From Bradyrhizobium sp. NFR13 (GTDB lineage: Bacteria > Pseudomonadota > Alphaproteobacteria > Rhizobiales > Xanthobacteraceae): 64,000 nt of DNA. Both the position numbers and the translations under genes were made by a program. Shown here piece after piece: positions 17,253 to 25,898 of the stretch. The first letter of the stretch is position 1; each line of letters starts with the position of its first letter. The notes under the pieces are model-generated. The model ran no database searches, was not told where the DNA came from, and worked only from the letters and a program-made list of their open reading frames with translations. The stretch is taken from NCBI RefSeq assembly GCF_900114605.1, contig NZ_FOTP01000003.1, positions 248,001 through 312,000 of the forward strand, in the 5' to 3' direction.

Positions 17253-18026
17253 ATGACCGGAACGAACATTCCCGTAACCGAAGACGAATTGCACGCCTTC
17301 GTCGACAATGAATTGCCGGCCGAGCGCCGCGCCGATGTCGAAGCATGGCTCGCGACGCATCCGGATGATGCCGAGCGCGTTGCGTCATGGCGCGCGATGG
17401 CCGAGCTGCTGCATGCACGCTATGATGCGATTGCCGACGAGGCCGTGCCACAGCGGCTGGAAATCGAGCGACTGGTTCAACAGCCGCGGCGCTGGATCTA
17501 CGGCGCCGTCGCGGCTACGCTGGTCGCCTTCGTTGCAGGTGGCAGCGCCGGCTGGGTCGCACGCGGCGCAGCGGCCGCGCCGTCGACATTCCGGAATTTC
17601 ACGGTGGATGCACTCGATGCGCACCGGACTTACGTGGTCGAAGTTCGCCATCCCGTCGAAGTCGCGGCGAACGAGCGCGCGCATCTGCAACAGTGGCTGT
17701 CGAAGCGGGTTGGCTATGAGATCAAGGCACCCGAACTCGAGGCGGCCGGATTGAAGCTGGTCGGTGGACGCCTGCTGCCCGGCCCTGAAGCGCCTGCGGC
17801 CTTCTTCATGTATGAGAGTCCGTCGGGCGAGCGCTACACGCTCTACACATCGCGCGCGGCGAAGGCTGACGCCACCCAGATGCGCTATGCCGCGCAGGAT
17901 AAGGATGGCGCCATGTTCTGGGCCGACAAGGGCGTCGGCTATGTTGTGTCAGGCCCGACCGACAAGGACCGGCTCAACCACGTCGCGCGGCAAATCTATG
18001 ACCAGACGGAGAAGGTCGGAGGATGA
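17253..18026 (+). CDS. Transmembrane anti-sigma factor
   Basis: 257 residues from the ATG at 17253, which is spaced 9 bases from AAAGGA; an ATG at 17247 is the alternative. The N-terminal cytoplasmic helix pair (ELHAFVDNELPAERR, then VEAWLATHPDDAERVASWRA) is the anti-sigma fold, but the HxxxCxxC zinc site of ZAS proteins is absent. One transmembrane segment, IYGAVAATLVAFVAGGSAGW (about residues 78-97), leads to a periplasmic domain. It follows the sigma gene by 18 bp, so both are translated from one transcript. It would hold the sigma factor at the membrane until an envelope signal. Confidence 0.85.
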   Translation: MTGTNIPVTEDELHAFVDNELPAERRADVEAWLATHPDDAERVASWRAMAELLHARYDAIADEAVPQRLEIERLVQQPRRWIYGAVAATLVAFVAGGSAGWVARGAAAAPSTFRNFTVDALDAHRTYVVEVRHPVEVAANERAHLQQWLSKRVGYEIKAPELEAAGLKLVGGRLLPGPEAPAAFFMYESPSGERYTLYTSRAAKADATQMRYAAQDKDGAMFWADKGVGYVVSGPTDKDRLNHVARQIYDQTEKVGG

Positions 18027-18051
18027 GACAGCGAGCTGATCGCTGCTCGCC

Positions 18052-19029
18052 TCACCCCAGATCGCTACGCGGATGATACGGGTGCCCGTCGCGCCATTTC
18101 TCCATCAGGGCTTCCAGTCCGGCATCGTTGCCGTCGGGCAGCATGATCCTGATGGTGAAGTAGAGATCACCCGCGGCGCCGCCGGCTAGCGGCAGGCCCT
18201 TGCCCTTCAGGCGAAACACCCGTCCGCTCGACGTGTTCTTCGGAATTGAGAGCTCCACGGCACCGGTGAGCGTCGGCGCGCGCACCTTGGCCCCCAGCAC
18301 GGCTTCGTAGAGCGTGATCGGCAGATCGACGCGCAGGTCGTTGCCATCCACCTTGAAGTGAGCGTGGGGCGCGACGGTGACCGTGATCATCAGATCGCCG
18401 GGACGGTGACCGGGCGCGGTTTCGCCCTGGCCGCGAAGCCGGATTTGCTGGCCCGACGTGACGCCCGCCGGTATCTTGACGTCCAATTCCTTGCCCGACG
18501 GTAGACGCACGCGCTTCTCGGCGCCCTTCACGGACTCTTCCAGCGTCACCGTCATGGCGACATTGAGATCCAGATCAGGCATCATCCCGCCGGCATAGCC
18601 GCCGCTGTCGAATTCAAAGCTCTGCGCACCTGGCCGCGCGCCGCGCGGACTGGCGCCACCGAACATGCTGTTGAGGATGTCCTCGAAACCACCACCGGCA
18701 CCGCCGGGAAAACCCTGCTGCGCGCCGGGACCGCCGCGGAAGGCGTGCTCGAAGCCGCGCTGCGACGTACCGGCACGGCCGCCGCCAGGGAAGCCCTGGA
18801 AACGCGGCTTGCCCTCGGCGTCGATCTCGCCGCGGTCGAACTGCTTGCGCTTGTCCTCATCGCCAACAATTTCGTTAGCCGAGTTCACTTCCGAAAACCG
18901 CTCGGCGGCCTTCGGATCGTCCTTGTTGTTGTCGGGATGATGCTTCTTGGCGAGCTTGCGATAGGCACTCTTGATCGCCGCAGCGCTGGCGCCCCGCTGC
19001 ACCCCCAAGACCTCATAGGGGTCGCGCAT
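18052..19029 (-). CDS. DnaJ-class co-chaperone, CbpA-like (no zinc finger)
   Basis: 325 residues from the ATG at 19029 (MRDPYEVLG); in-frame upstream codons to 19095 do not fit the J-domain start. The J domain is residues 1-70 with HPD in [12 protein letters not shown] Gly/Phe-rich linker (about 75-150) and two C-terminal substrate-binding beta domains follow. The four CxxCxGxG repeats of DnaJ proper are absent, hence CbpA/DjlB-like. It stimulates DnaK ATPase. It converges on the anti-sigma gene. Confidence 0.88.
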   Translation of the reverse strand: MRDPYEVLGVQRGASAAAIKSAYRKLAKKHHPDNNKDDPKAAERFSEVNSANEIVGDEDKRKQFDRGEIDAEGKPRFQGFPGGGRAGTSQRGFEHAFRGGPGAQQGFPGGAGGGFEDILNSMFGGASPRGARPGAQSFEFDSGGYAGGMMPDLDLNVAMTVTLEESVKGAEKRVRLPSGKELDVKIPAGVTSGQQIRLRGQGETAPGHRPGDLMITVTVAPHAHFKVDGNDLRVDLPITLYEAVLGAKVRAPTLTGAVELSIPKNTSSGRVFRLKGKGLPLAGGAAGDLYFTIRIMLPDGNDAGLEALMEKWRDGHPYHPRSDLG

Positions 19030-19169
19030 CCGTCGTCTCTCCTTCAGGTAACTAAAAGGCGGGCCACCGGCCCGCATGTTGGGTTTGCGGGCCAAGGCCC
19101 GCCTGCTTCTTCATCTGGTGACTTCGTGTCATTTTTGCAACTCGGCCGCAAGCGGCCGGCCAGTGAAAA

Positions 19170-19691
19170 CTAGCTCCGTTTCCACGGCTTCAGCGTATGC
19201 ACGTCCCAGCTGCCGCGCTCACCCTTACAGGCTGCACCTTGCATCCAGCTTTCGCTAGTGCCGTTGACATAGCTGGCGAGAAAATCCCTGCAGGTACGAC
19301 CTTCCGCGACATAGGCACTGGACAGAGGCGTTACCGATCCGCGCGCCCCGGTCGAGGGGTTTTCCCACGGCTGGCTGGAATCCTTGCTGCCTTTGGTGAG
19401 CACGTCCGAGGCCGCAGTGCGCGTCAGGACAAGATCGGCTTCGGTGGGCTCGTAATTGGTGGCCCGAACCGAGGCCGGCGAAATCGAGCCGGTGACGTCG
19501 CCGCCTTCCATCCTGGCCAGCGCGGACTCGTTTCGGCCCATGCTGCAACCACCGAGGGTGCCGCCGATAAGAATTGCTGTCAAAGCCGCACCGAGCGGGC
19601 AGATGGCCGATAGGCCAATGCGTTGCCGTATCCTATATAGGTCTTGCCTATGCAGGGGCAGCAGCAAGCTCTCTACAACAGGCCAACGCAA
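19170..19691 (-). CDS. Putative surface lipoprotein (RT0821/Lpp0805 family)
   Basis: Up to 173 residues. The only upstream start in frame is a TTG at 19691, so the true start may be one of several internal codons. A lipobox [10 protein letters not shown] (Cys about residue 49) predicts a lipid-modified protein at the outer membrane. The mature part has the [20 protein letters not shown] and TCRDFLASY words of the RT0821/Lpp0805 surface-protein family, with conserved cysteines in GRTCRDF and AACKGERG. The start region overlaps the pdxH promoter region, so the two divergent genes share control DNA, including CCTATATAGG at about 19632-19641. Confidence 0.72.
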   Translation of the reverse strand: MRWPVVESLLLPLHRQDLYRIRQRIGLSAICPLGAALTAILIGGTLGGCSMGRNESALARMEGGDVTGSISPASVRATNYEPTEADLVLTRTAASDVLTKGSKDSSQPWENPSTGARGSVTPLSSAYVAEGRTCRDFLASYVNGTSESWMQGAACKGERGSWDVHTLKPWKRS

Positions 19692-19705
19692 GCGGAACTC
19701 CGGAC

Positions 19706-20356
19706 ATGACCGACACGACCTCCCCCATCAAAGACTCAACTCCGTTAACGTCAGGTGATTTTACGGCCGCTGCGGAACCATTTGCGCTGTTTTCCGAGTG
19801 GTTTACCGAGGCAAAGGCCTCAGAACCCAACGATCCGAACGCAATGGCGCTGGCCACCGTCGACGCTGACGGCCTGCCGGATGTGCGCATGGTGCTGATG
19901 AAGGGCTATGACGCCGACGGTTTCGTGTTCTACAGCCACATCGCCAGCCAGAAGGGTCAGGAGCTCGCCGCCAATCCCAAGGCCGCCTTGCTGTTTCACT
20001 GGAAGTCGCTGCGCCGGCAGGTCCGCATTCGCGGTCCCGTCACCCGCGTGACCGACGCCGAGGCCGACGAGTATTTCGCGACCCGCCCCAAACAGGCGCA
20101 GATCGGCGCCTGGGCGAGCAAACAGTCACAGCCGCTGGAAAGCCGATTTGCCTTCGAACAGGCCATCGCCAAGGAAGGCGCCAAACACCTGATCGGCACC
20201 GTTCCGCGTCCGCCAGGCTGGAGCGGATGGCGCATCGCGCCTGTTCGTTTCGAGTTCTGGCACGACCGGCCGTTCCGCCTGCACGACCGCATCGAATTCC
20301 GCCGCGACGCCGCGGCAGTAGATACGTCCTGGACCAAGGTGAGACTGTATCCGTGA
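19706..20356 (+). CDS. pdxH: Pyridoxamine 5'-phosphate oxidase
   Basis: 216 residues from the ATG at 19706 ([10 protein letters not shown]). FMN- and substrate-binding words: [20 protein letters not shown] (about residues 46-65), [20 protein letters not shown], and the C-terminal signature [18 protein letters not shown] with RLHDR. It oxidises PNP/PMP to pyridoxal 5'-phosphate with oxygen. Its stop overlaps the GTG start of the SDR gene (GTGA), indicating translational coupling. Confidence 0.95.
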   Translation: MTDTTSPIKDSTPLTSGDFTAAAEPFALFSEWFTEAKASEPNDPNAMALATVDADGLPDVRMVLMKGYDADGFVFYSHIASQKGQELAANPKAALLFHWKSLRRQVRIRGPVTRVTDAEADEYFATRPKQAQIGAWASKQSQPLESRFAFEQAIAKEGAKHLIGTVPRPPGWSGWRIAPVRFEFWHDRPFRLHDRIEFRRDAAAVDTSWTKVRLYP

Positions 20357-21141
20357 ACGCCGACAACGAAACGAGAACCAGACCCGTGAGCCATCCAGGA
20401 TCGAACGCGCCCAAGCGCACCATGCTGCTGACCGGCGCAAGCCGCGGCATCGGCCATGCCACCGTGATGCGCTTTTCCAGCGCCGGCTGGCGTGTGCTGA
20501 CCTGCTCGCGGCATCCCTTTCCGGAAGTCTGCCCGTGGGATGCGGGCCCCGAAGATCACATTCAGGTCGACCTCGCCGACCATGACGACACCGCGCGCGC
20601 CATCGACGACATCAAGGAACGGCTGAACGGCGGCGCGCTGCATGCGCTGGTGAACAACGCCGCGATCTCGCCGAAGGCCGAAGGCGGCGCGCGCATGGGC
20701 TCGATCGATACTGACATTGCGACATGGAGCCACGTCTTCAACGTCAATTTCTTCGCGCCGATCATGATGGCGCGCGGGCTGATCGAGCAGTTGAAGGCTG
20801 CGAAGGGCTCGGTGGTGAATGTCACCTCGATCGCGGGCTCGCGCGTGCATCCGTTTGCCGGCGCGGCCTATGCCACATCGAAAGCGGCGTTGGCGTCGCT
20901 GACCCGCGAAATGGCGTCGGATTTCGGCCGCCTCGGCATCCGCGTCAACGCCATCGCGCCGGGCGAGATCGACACCTCGATCCTGTCGCCGGGAACCCAG
21001 ACCATCGTCGACCAGCAGATCCCGCTCCATCGGCTCGGCACGCCCGACGAAGTCGCCAAAATCATCTATGTGCTGTGTACGGAAACGAGTTCATACGTGA
21101 ACGGCGCCGAAATCCACATCAATGGCGGCCAGCACGTCTGA
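20353..21141 (+). CDS. SDR family oxidoreductase coupled to pdxH
   Basis: 262 residues from a GTG at 20353 that overlaps the pdxH stop; a GTG at 20386 is an alternative. SDR signatures: [14 protein letters not shown] (about residues 25-38), [11 protein letters not shown] (about 100-110), [24 protein letters not shown] (Tyr/Lys) and [12 protein letters not shown]. It ends in GGQHV. Substrate unknown. The tight overlap with pdxH is conserved-looking, but a role in vitamin B6 metabolism is only a guess. Confidence 0.85.
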   Translation: MNADNETRTRPVSHPGSNAPKRTMLLTGASRGIGHATVMRFSSAGWRVLTCSRHPFPEVCPWDAGPEDHIQVDLADHDDTARAIDDIKERLNGGALHALVNNAAISPKAEGGARMGSIDTDIATWSHVFNVNFFAPIMMARGLIEQLKAAKGSVVNVTSIAGSRVHPFAGAAYATSKAALASLTREMASDFGRLGIRVNAIAPGEIDTSILSPGTQTIVDQQIPLHRLGTPDEVAKIIYVLCTETSSYVNGAEIHINGGQHV

Positions 21142-21216
21142 TCAGCGGTAACAGGTGGGGAATAGTCATGCTGAGGACCGCGCCATTCTGGCGCTCCTCG
21201 AAACGCGCGGGATTTT

Positions 21217-21429
21217 CTAGTCCGCGTAAAATTTCCGCGGCATCGGCGCAGCCGCGCTGATCCCCGCGCTGGAACAATCATCTTCGGATTCGCCGTCCAT
21301 CAACCCGGCACCACAATGCCGGCAGGTGCGCGCAGACATCGCCTGCGCCCGACCGTTGGCCATGCGCGCCTGTTGATAGGACCTGAGATCGACGACGTTC
21401 CGTCCCGATGTTTCTGTTTTGTCAACCAT
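21217..21429 (-). CDS. Small cysteine-motif protein, unknown function
   Basis: 70 residues from the ATG at 21429, which has GAGGA 5 bases upstream; upstream in-frame starts to 21471 lack such a site. The centre reads RTCRHCGAGLMDGESEDDC, a CxxC followed by a third cysteine, like half of a zinc ribbon. The N-terminal segment RNVVDLRSYQQARMANG is amphipathic. I do not recognise the family. It stands alone after the SDR gene. Confidence 0.55.
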   Translation of the reverse strand: MVDKTETSGRNVVDLRSYQQARMANGRAQAMSARTCRHCGAGLMDGESEDDCSSAGISAAAPMPRKFYAD

Positions 21430-21614
21430 TGCTGTCCTCATCGCTTCTGACAGCGTTATGACAGCAACCATTAGCGCAACCGTTCAGCGGAACGCTCGAA
21501 TTTTACCGGATAAATTGTGGCGGGAATCGCGCCAAGCCTATGATCATTGGGCTTTTCGAACACGCATCATGAATGCGTTTTGATAGTTGGAAAAAGATTC
21601 AGACACTCGCGCGT

Positions 21615-21994
21615 TTATGGTCCCGCGAGCCAGCGCTCCAGGTTGTCAAAGCGGTGCCCCCTCCTGAAACATGAGGGGTAGCGGCGCGCCTGACGGCGCA
21701 AATGGTGGTAATTTTCGCGATCCGCTTCGCCGTCGGCGACGAAGCTGCAACCGCGCAACGCCATCAGGCGCGCCACCGCGACGATTTCTGTCCCCGGGAC
21801 CGTTCTTCCGGGCAAAGGCGCAGAGCTCCGCACTCCGCTGATCCCGACGGTTTCCCGCCGTTCACCAATGCCACGTCCAGCCAGCATGAGTGGCAGACCC
21901 CCGTAGTGGGGCCGGACGGTGACCCAGAACCTCCCGAGTGCGCAGGGTACATCACCCTACGCCCGCAGGCGCCGCAATCCAGATCCCACTTCAA
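21615..21994 (-). pseudogene. Possible frameshifted small Cys-rich gene
   Basis: Two overlapping minus-strand frames look like halves of one protein. The first (from 21994) begins MKWDLDCGACGRRVMYPAHS and has CGAC...CHSC zinc-knuckle spacing, but stops at 21764. The second continues with protein-like text (VARLMALRGCSFVADGEADR, then ENYHHLRRQARRYPSCF) to the stop at 21615. A +1/-1 shift near 21800-21815 would join them. Either this is a decayed gene or the frames are chance products of GC-rich DNA. Confidence 0.3.
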
Positions 21995-22105
21995 GACGCC
22001 TCATGAAGCGCCCCACGCGAACCGGATACGCGGAGAATAATCCTTATAGGCATATTGTCAATAGTGAGTAGGAAAAAAGTTTGGCGCCGGTTCGGCCCGC
22101 CCTCG
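21995..22105. other. Intergenic DNA, nothing identified
   Basis: AT-richer spacer between the possible broken gene and the palindromic element at 22106. No convincing frame, RNA gene or terminator was seen. Confidence 0.4.
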
Positions 22106-22248
22106 TCATTCCGGGGCGCCGGCCGGCACTTGCCGGACGTGAACCTCAGCCACTCCAATTGGAGTGGTGGGGAATCCCGATATGTTCGGCAAAACATGAG
22201 CAGATTCCGGTTCACGTGCGCGAAGGCGCGCCCGCGCCCCGGAATGAC
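22106..22248. repeat. Palindromic element, GTCATTCCGGGGCGC arms
   Basis: GTCATTCCGGGGCGC at 22106-22120 pairs with GCGCCCCGGAATGAC at 22234-22248, a perfect 15-bp terminal inverted repeat around about 113 bp. The centre contains smaller hairpins (GCCGGCACTTGCCGGAC; CCACTCCAATTGGAGTGG). It is a dispersed MITE- or REP-like element of this group, with no coding capacity. Confidence 0.75.
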
Positions 22249-22320
22249 AGTCTCTAAAGCGCGGCCCGCAATGACAAATGAGAAGTCAACGCGTCTACAC
22301 GCTTGTTGCTGCCGCTGTTC

Positions 22321-23301
22321 CTACAGCCACCGCTTCCACTTGAAGAACATGTAAGGCAGCACCGCTGCGAAGACCATCATGATCAGCGCCGCGGGATAGC
22401 CGAGGTCCCATTGCAGTTCCGGCATCAGTTTGAAATTCATGCCGTAGACCGATGCGATGAGCGTCGGCGGCATCAGGACGACGGCCATGACCGAGAACAG
22501 CTTGATGATGTTGTTCTGTTCGAGATTGACGACGCCGAGCATCGCATCGAGCGTGAAGGTGATCTTGTTCGACAGATAGGAGGCGTGGTCGGTCAGGGAC
22601 ACCACGTCGCGCTGCATGGTCTTGAGCTGGGCGCGCATATCCTTCGACCATTTCACACCCTCCGCTTCGGCGGTGACGAAGGTGACGAGACGGCCGATCG
22701 AGACCAGGCTTTCACGCACCTTCGAGGTCAGGTCGCCCTTGCGGCCGATGGCGATGAGGATTTCCGAATAGCGCTTGGCATGTCCGGTACGTAGCGACTC
22801 CTCCGGCTCGAAAATATCGTGGCTGACCTGATCGACGTCGGCGCCGACGCGTTCGAGAATGTCGGCGCAGCGATCGATCACGGCGTCGAGCAATTCCAGC
22901 AGCACCGTTTCGCCATTGGCGCCGGCCGGCGCATTACGGCCGAGCTTGAGTTCAACGGACAGGAACGGGCGTGGCGCATCGTAACGCACGGTCACCAGCC
23001 GCTGCCGGGTCAAAATGAACGTGACGGCGGTCACGCGCGGGGACTCCGTGTCGGAGCCGCACATCAAGCTCGCGGTCATGTAGCGGGCGCCATTCTCGAT
23101 ATAAAGACGGCTGGAGATTTCGATCTCCTGCATGTCTTCGCGGGTCGGAATCTCCACCCCCGCCAATTTCTCCACCGCCTTGTCTTCGCCCGGCGACGGT
23201 TTCAACATATCGATCCACACCGCATTATCCGGCAACGCCTCGAGATCGGTCGGCTCTGATTTTCTCAAGGCGTGGTCGGCAGGGGTGAAGACAGCGAGCA
23301 T
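22321..23301 (-). CDS. corA: CorA-family magnesium/divalent metal transporter
   Basis: 326 residues. A long acidic and helical cytoplasmic N-domain is followed by two C-terminal transmembrane helices (LFSVMAVVLMPPTLIASVYG and AALIMMVFAAVLPYMFF) bracketing the YGMNF selectivity motif (about residues 286-290). It ends in the basic FKWKRWL tail. It is a homopentameric channel for Mg2+ and sometimes Co2+/Ni2+ in the inner membrane. It is monocistronic as far as seen; no M-box was recognised upstream. Confidence 0.93.
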   Translation of the reverse strand: MLAVFTPADHALRKSEPTDLEALPDNAVWIDMLKPSPGEDKAVEKLAGVEIPTREDMQEIEISSRLYIENGARYMTASLMCGSDTESPRVTAVTFILTRQRLVTVRYDAPRPFLSVELKLGRNAPAGANGETVLLELLDAVIDRCADILERVGADVDQVSHDIFEPEESLRTGHAKRYSEILIAIGRKGDLTSKVRESLVSIGRLVTFVTAEAEGVKWSKDMRAQLKTMQRDVVSLTDHASYLSNKITFTLDAMLGVVNLEQNNIIKLFSVMAVVLMPPTLIASVYGMNFKLMPELQWDLGYPAALIMMVFAAVLPYMFFKWKRWL

Positions 23302-23743
23302 GGCAACTCCGGGACATTGAAAAGGCGGGAAACTGCAATACGGACGATCCGGGCAGAATCGGCAGGGCGACCGACAATGACCGACGCGGATGCAGCCGTC
23401 ATGACAGCCTTTGTGCGGCGCGCCAACCCCGCGCGAATCCCGGAAATTTTTCCCGCGAGATCGCGCGTTTTACGGTGCTCGATCTGATAAAATTGTCACG
23501 CGCGCATCACGGCTTCGCGAGGCATTACGCTTCTGCACAGGATTTGGCTGGAGGGTCGAAAATTCTGCGGCAAATATGACACAGGTTGTGCGCTGCATGA
23601 TGCGCAGCGCATCTAACCGCTGGAATTGCAGCGGATTTCAGCGATAGTAGCTTTAACGGAATCGTGGCGTTCGCAGGCTATTTTGGGTGTGTTTCCTTGC
23701 ACCAGCCTGTCTGAATCGGACCTCACGCAATTGGAACAATGAC
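23302..23743. other. 442-bp intergenic region between divergent corA and the L,D-transpeptidase gene
   Basis: This spacer holds the promoters of two divergent genes. Reading frames here are short and not protein-like. An imperfect palindrome TGCGCTGCATGATGCGCAGC lies near 23590-23610. No RNA gene or riboswitch was recognised. Confidence 0.4.
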
Positions 23744-24430
23744 ATGTCGCCGCTGAAGATTAAGCTTGGACTGATTGTCGCCGCCGGCCTGATGCTGTCG
23801 GGCTGCATGCAGACCGCCACACAATTCCAGCCCGCCCCGGAAGCCAGCCTCAAGCCCGCCGACAAGGCGCAGCTCGCCAAGGCACGTTATGCCAAGGTTG
23901 CCGTCGCCGAGCCGTTCCGCCGCGCCATTGTCGACTTCCACCGCAAGGAAGCGCCGGGCTCGATCGTGGTCGATTCCGACAACCACTATCTCTACTTCGT
24001 CCAGGACGGCGGCAAAGCGATCCGCTATGGCGTGACCGTCGGCGAAGAAGCGCTGGCCTTCTCGGGCGTTGCGCGCGTCGGCAACATGGCCGAGTGGCCG
24101 AAGTGGACCCCGACCGCCGACATCCACAAGCGTATCGAAGGTCTGCCGGCCTCGGTGCCCGGCGGCGTCGACAATCCGCTCGGTGCCCGCGCCCTCTATC
24201 TCTATCAGGGCAACAAGGACACGCTGTTCCGCATTCACGGCACCAACCAGCCGGAATATATCGGTGCCTCGATCTCGTCGGGCTGCATCCGCATGACCAA
24301 CGAAGACGTCATCGACCTCTACAGCCGCGTCAAGCCGGGCGCTGTGGTCGTCGTGCTCGAGCCGAAGGCCGGCGACTCGCCGTATAATTCGAAGCTGGCC
24401 CTGCAGGGCGGCGGCGGAACGCCGTACTGA
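23744..24430 (+). CDS. L,D-transpeptidase (YkuD domain) lipoprotein
   Basis: 228 residues from the ATG at 23744 (MSPLKIKLG). A lipobox LMLSGC gives a lipidated cysteine near residue 18. The YkuD catalytic motif is FRIHGTNQPEYIG...SSGCIRM, with His near 165 and nucleophile Cys near 180. These enzymes make 3-3 peptidoglycan cross-links or attach proteins to the wall in the periplasm. The gene is followed directly by a strong intrinsic terminator. Confidence 0.93.
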   Translation: MSPLKIKLGLIVAAGLMLSGCMQTATQFQPAPEASLKPADKAQLAKARYAKVAVAEPFRRAIVDFHRKEAPGSIVVDSDNHYLYFVQDGGKAIRYGVTVGEEALAFSGVARVGNMAEWPKWTPTADIHKRIEGLPASVPGGVDNPLGARALYLYQGNKDTLFRIHGTNQPEYIGASISSGCIRMTNEDVIDLYSRVKPGAVVVVLEPKAGDSPYNSKLALQGGGGTPY

Positions 24431-24454
24431 GCTGACAGAGCTTTATCCGATTAG

Positions 24455-24484
24455 AAAAAGCGCCGGTTTGTCCGGCGCTTTTTT
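24455..24484 (+). terminator. Intrinsic terminator after the L,D-transpeptidase gene
   Basis: AAAAAGCGCCGG pairs with CCGGCGCTTTTT across the loop TTTGT, followed by T residues. It lies 25 bp after the stop codon. Confidence 0.9.
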
Positions 24485-24529
24485 GTTGGGTGGATATCGG
24501 GTTGCCCGGCGATTACCCCAAACACCGGC

Positions 24530-24675
24530 GTCATCCCCGCGAAGGCTGGGATCCATACACTCCCGAGATCTGACGAAGCACAGCAGATGCGGCAGCCTGA
24601 CCGCCCCCACTACACCCGATGGCGGTAATGGATCCCCGCCCCGCGCACGCCTTCGGCCTGCTAGGCGGGGATGAC
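24530..24675. repeat. Palindromic element, GTCATCCCCGC arms
   Basis: GTCATCCCCGCGAAGGCTGG at 24530-24549 is inverted at 24658-24675 as CTGCTAGGCGGGGATGAC. A second inner pair, GGGATCCAT and ATGGATCCC, nests inside. This is the common 'GTCATCCCCGCGAAGGCGGGGAT' dispersed repeat of Bradyrhizobium-like genomes. It fills most of the gap between the transpeptidase terminator and the extensin-like gene. Confidence 0.8.
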
Positions 24676-24718
24676 AATCGATAGATTACTCAGCCTCACA
24701 AGTGGACTTCCTGTCCCC

Positions 24719-25810
24719 TCACCGCAAAAAGCTGAACGGCGATGGCGGCGCTGTCCGGCGTTTCTTCGGTTTGGGTTTTGGCTTCGGCTTGGGCTGCTCC
24801 GGCGCAGGCTCGGCCTCGGCCGCTTCAGGTTCGGGCTCCGTGACCGCGGACTGAGCTGTTGCAGGCTCAGCAGGCTTGGCGGCTTCAGTTTTCGCCTCCC
24901 CCGGCTTGCCCTCCGCCACTTCGCGCGGCGGCGCCTCATCCGGACGTAGCGCCGGCATCAGCGGCGCAATCCGCGGCCATTCATCCCAGACCTCCCACTG
25001 ACAGAGACGGTAATTGCCGCGCCGCTCGGCGATATCAAGATGGATGTGATCCTCGTGATAGCCGTCGGAGCCCGGCCCCAGCACGGTGGTGAACCGCGTG
25101 CAGACCGAATGCAGCACCGCCTCGCGCTGCTCTCGCGGCGTGTTGCGCTCGGTGAGCGCGATCGAGCGGCCATTGGCGAGCTTCAGTCCGCGCACATCCA
25201 GCGCATTGGCGCGGCCATGCTCCGACAGTTTCGCGCCCACGATACGGTTGCGGCCACGGCAGTCGAAGGAATCGAAATTGTCGAGTTCAACCAGTTTGGT
25301 GCCAAGACCGGTCGCGAGCGGGGCCATGTCGCTGCGGATCCATTCGGCGACGGCCGTGGCCATCGCGCAGCGCATCGTTCCTGCGGGCTTCAGCGGCACG
25401 CGCGTCTTGTCCGGCAGCACCACCGCTTCCAGCCGCACCATATCGGGCCCGCCGCAGGCGCCCGGCCCCTTGATGTCGGGAATGCTCGGCGCAATGGCGA
25501 CGGCATCGGTGAGCGCCAGGCGGCAGGCTGAAGACGGCGGCGGCTCTGGCGGGCGCGCTTCGGCAGCAGGCTTTTCAGGCTGGGCAGATGGCTCGGATTG
25601 CGCAGGCTCCTCGCCCGCCTTTTGCGCCGGCTCGATCACAGGCGCCTCTGCCGGGCGGGGCCTTGGCAGCGGCACGCGTGACGCGGTCAGATAGGCCTGC
25701 GCCGGCGCGGCCACCAACAGCAGTGCCAGAACCGCTCCAATTGTCCTTTGGTCGCAGCCGGATAGGCCAAAAGTCCATTTCCGGACCGCTTTCCCCGCGC
25801 TAAACTTCAT
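24719..25810 (-). CDS. Extensin-like C-terminal domain protein, exported
   Basis: 363 residues from the ATG at 25810 (MKFSAGKAV). A hydrophobic signal GAVLALLLVAAPAQA ends near residue 39, so it is probably periplasmic. A Pro/Glu/Ala-rich linker (about 45-95) precedes the extensin-like domain (about 95-290), which has paired cysteines and the metal-ligand-like words LSEHGRANALDVRG and GYHEDHIHLDIAERRGNYRLC. The tail is a low-complexity Pro/Lys/Glu stretch. The fold resembles peptidoglycan DD-carboxypeptidases (His/Asp/His), but activity is unproven. It is divergent from an acyl-CoA ligase. Confidence 0.83.
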   Translation of the reverse strand: MKFSAGKAVRKWTFGLSGCDQRTIGAVLALLLVAAPAQAYLTASRVPLPRPRPAEAPVIEPAQKAGEEPAQSEPSAQPEKPAAEARPPEPPPSSACRLALTDAVAIAPSIPDIKGPGACGGPDMVRLEAVVLPDKTRVPLKPAGTMRCAMATAVAEWIRSDMAPLATGLGTKLVELDNFDSFDCRGRNRIVGAKLSEHGRANALDVRGLKLANGRSIALTERNTPREQREAVLHSVCTRFTTVLGPGSDGYHEDHIHLDIAERRGNYRLCQWEVWDEWPRIAPLMPALRPDEAPPREVAEGKPGEAKTEAAKPAEPATAQSAVTEPEPEAAEAEPAPEQPKPKPKPKPKKRRTAPPSPFSFLR

Positions 25811-25898
25811 GCCAAGACCTAAAACAAGAACGCAGTCGAAGTTCCCCGGCAATGATCGGGGAACCGGCACGCCAATCACAAGACGGAGGAACGATCGA

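Noticed and set aside
19996-21030. Long minus-strand frame opposite pdxH and the SDR
   Set aside because: Arg/His-rich shadow of two well-supported genes.
23302-23743. Magnesium riboswitch upstream of corA
   Set aside because: No M-box-like conserved helices could be seen, and the family in this group is not known to use one here.
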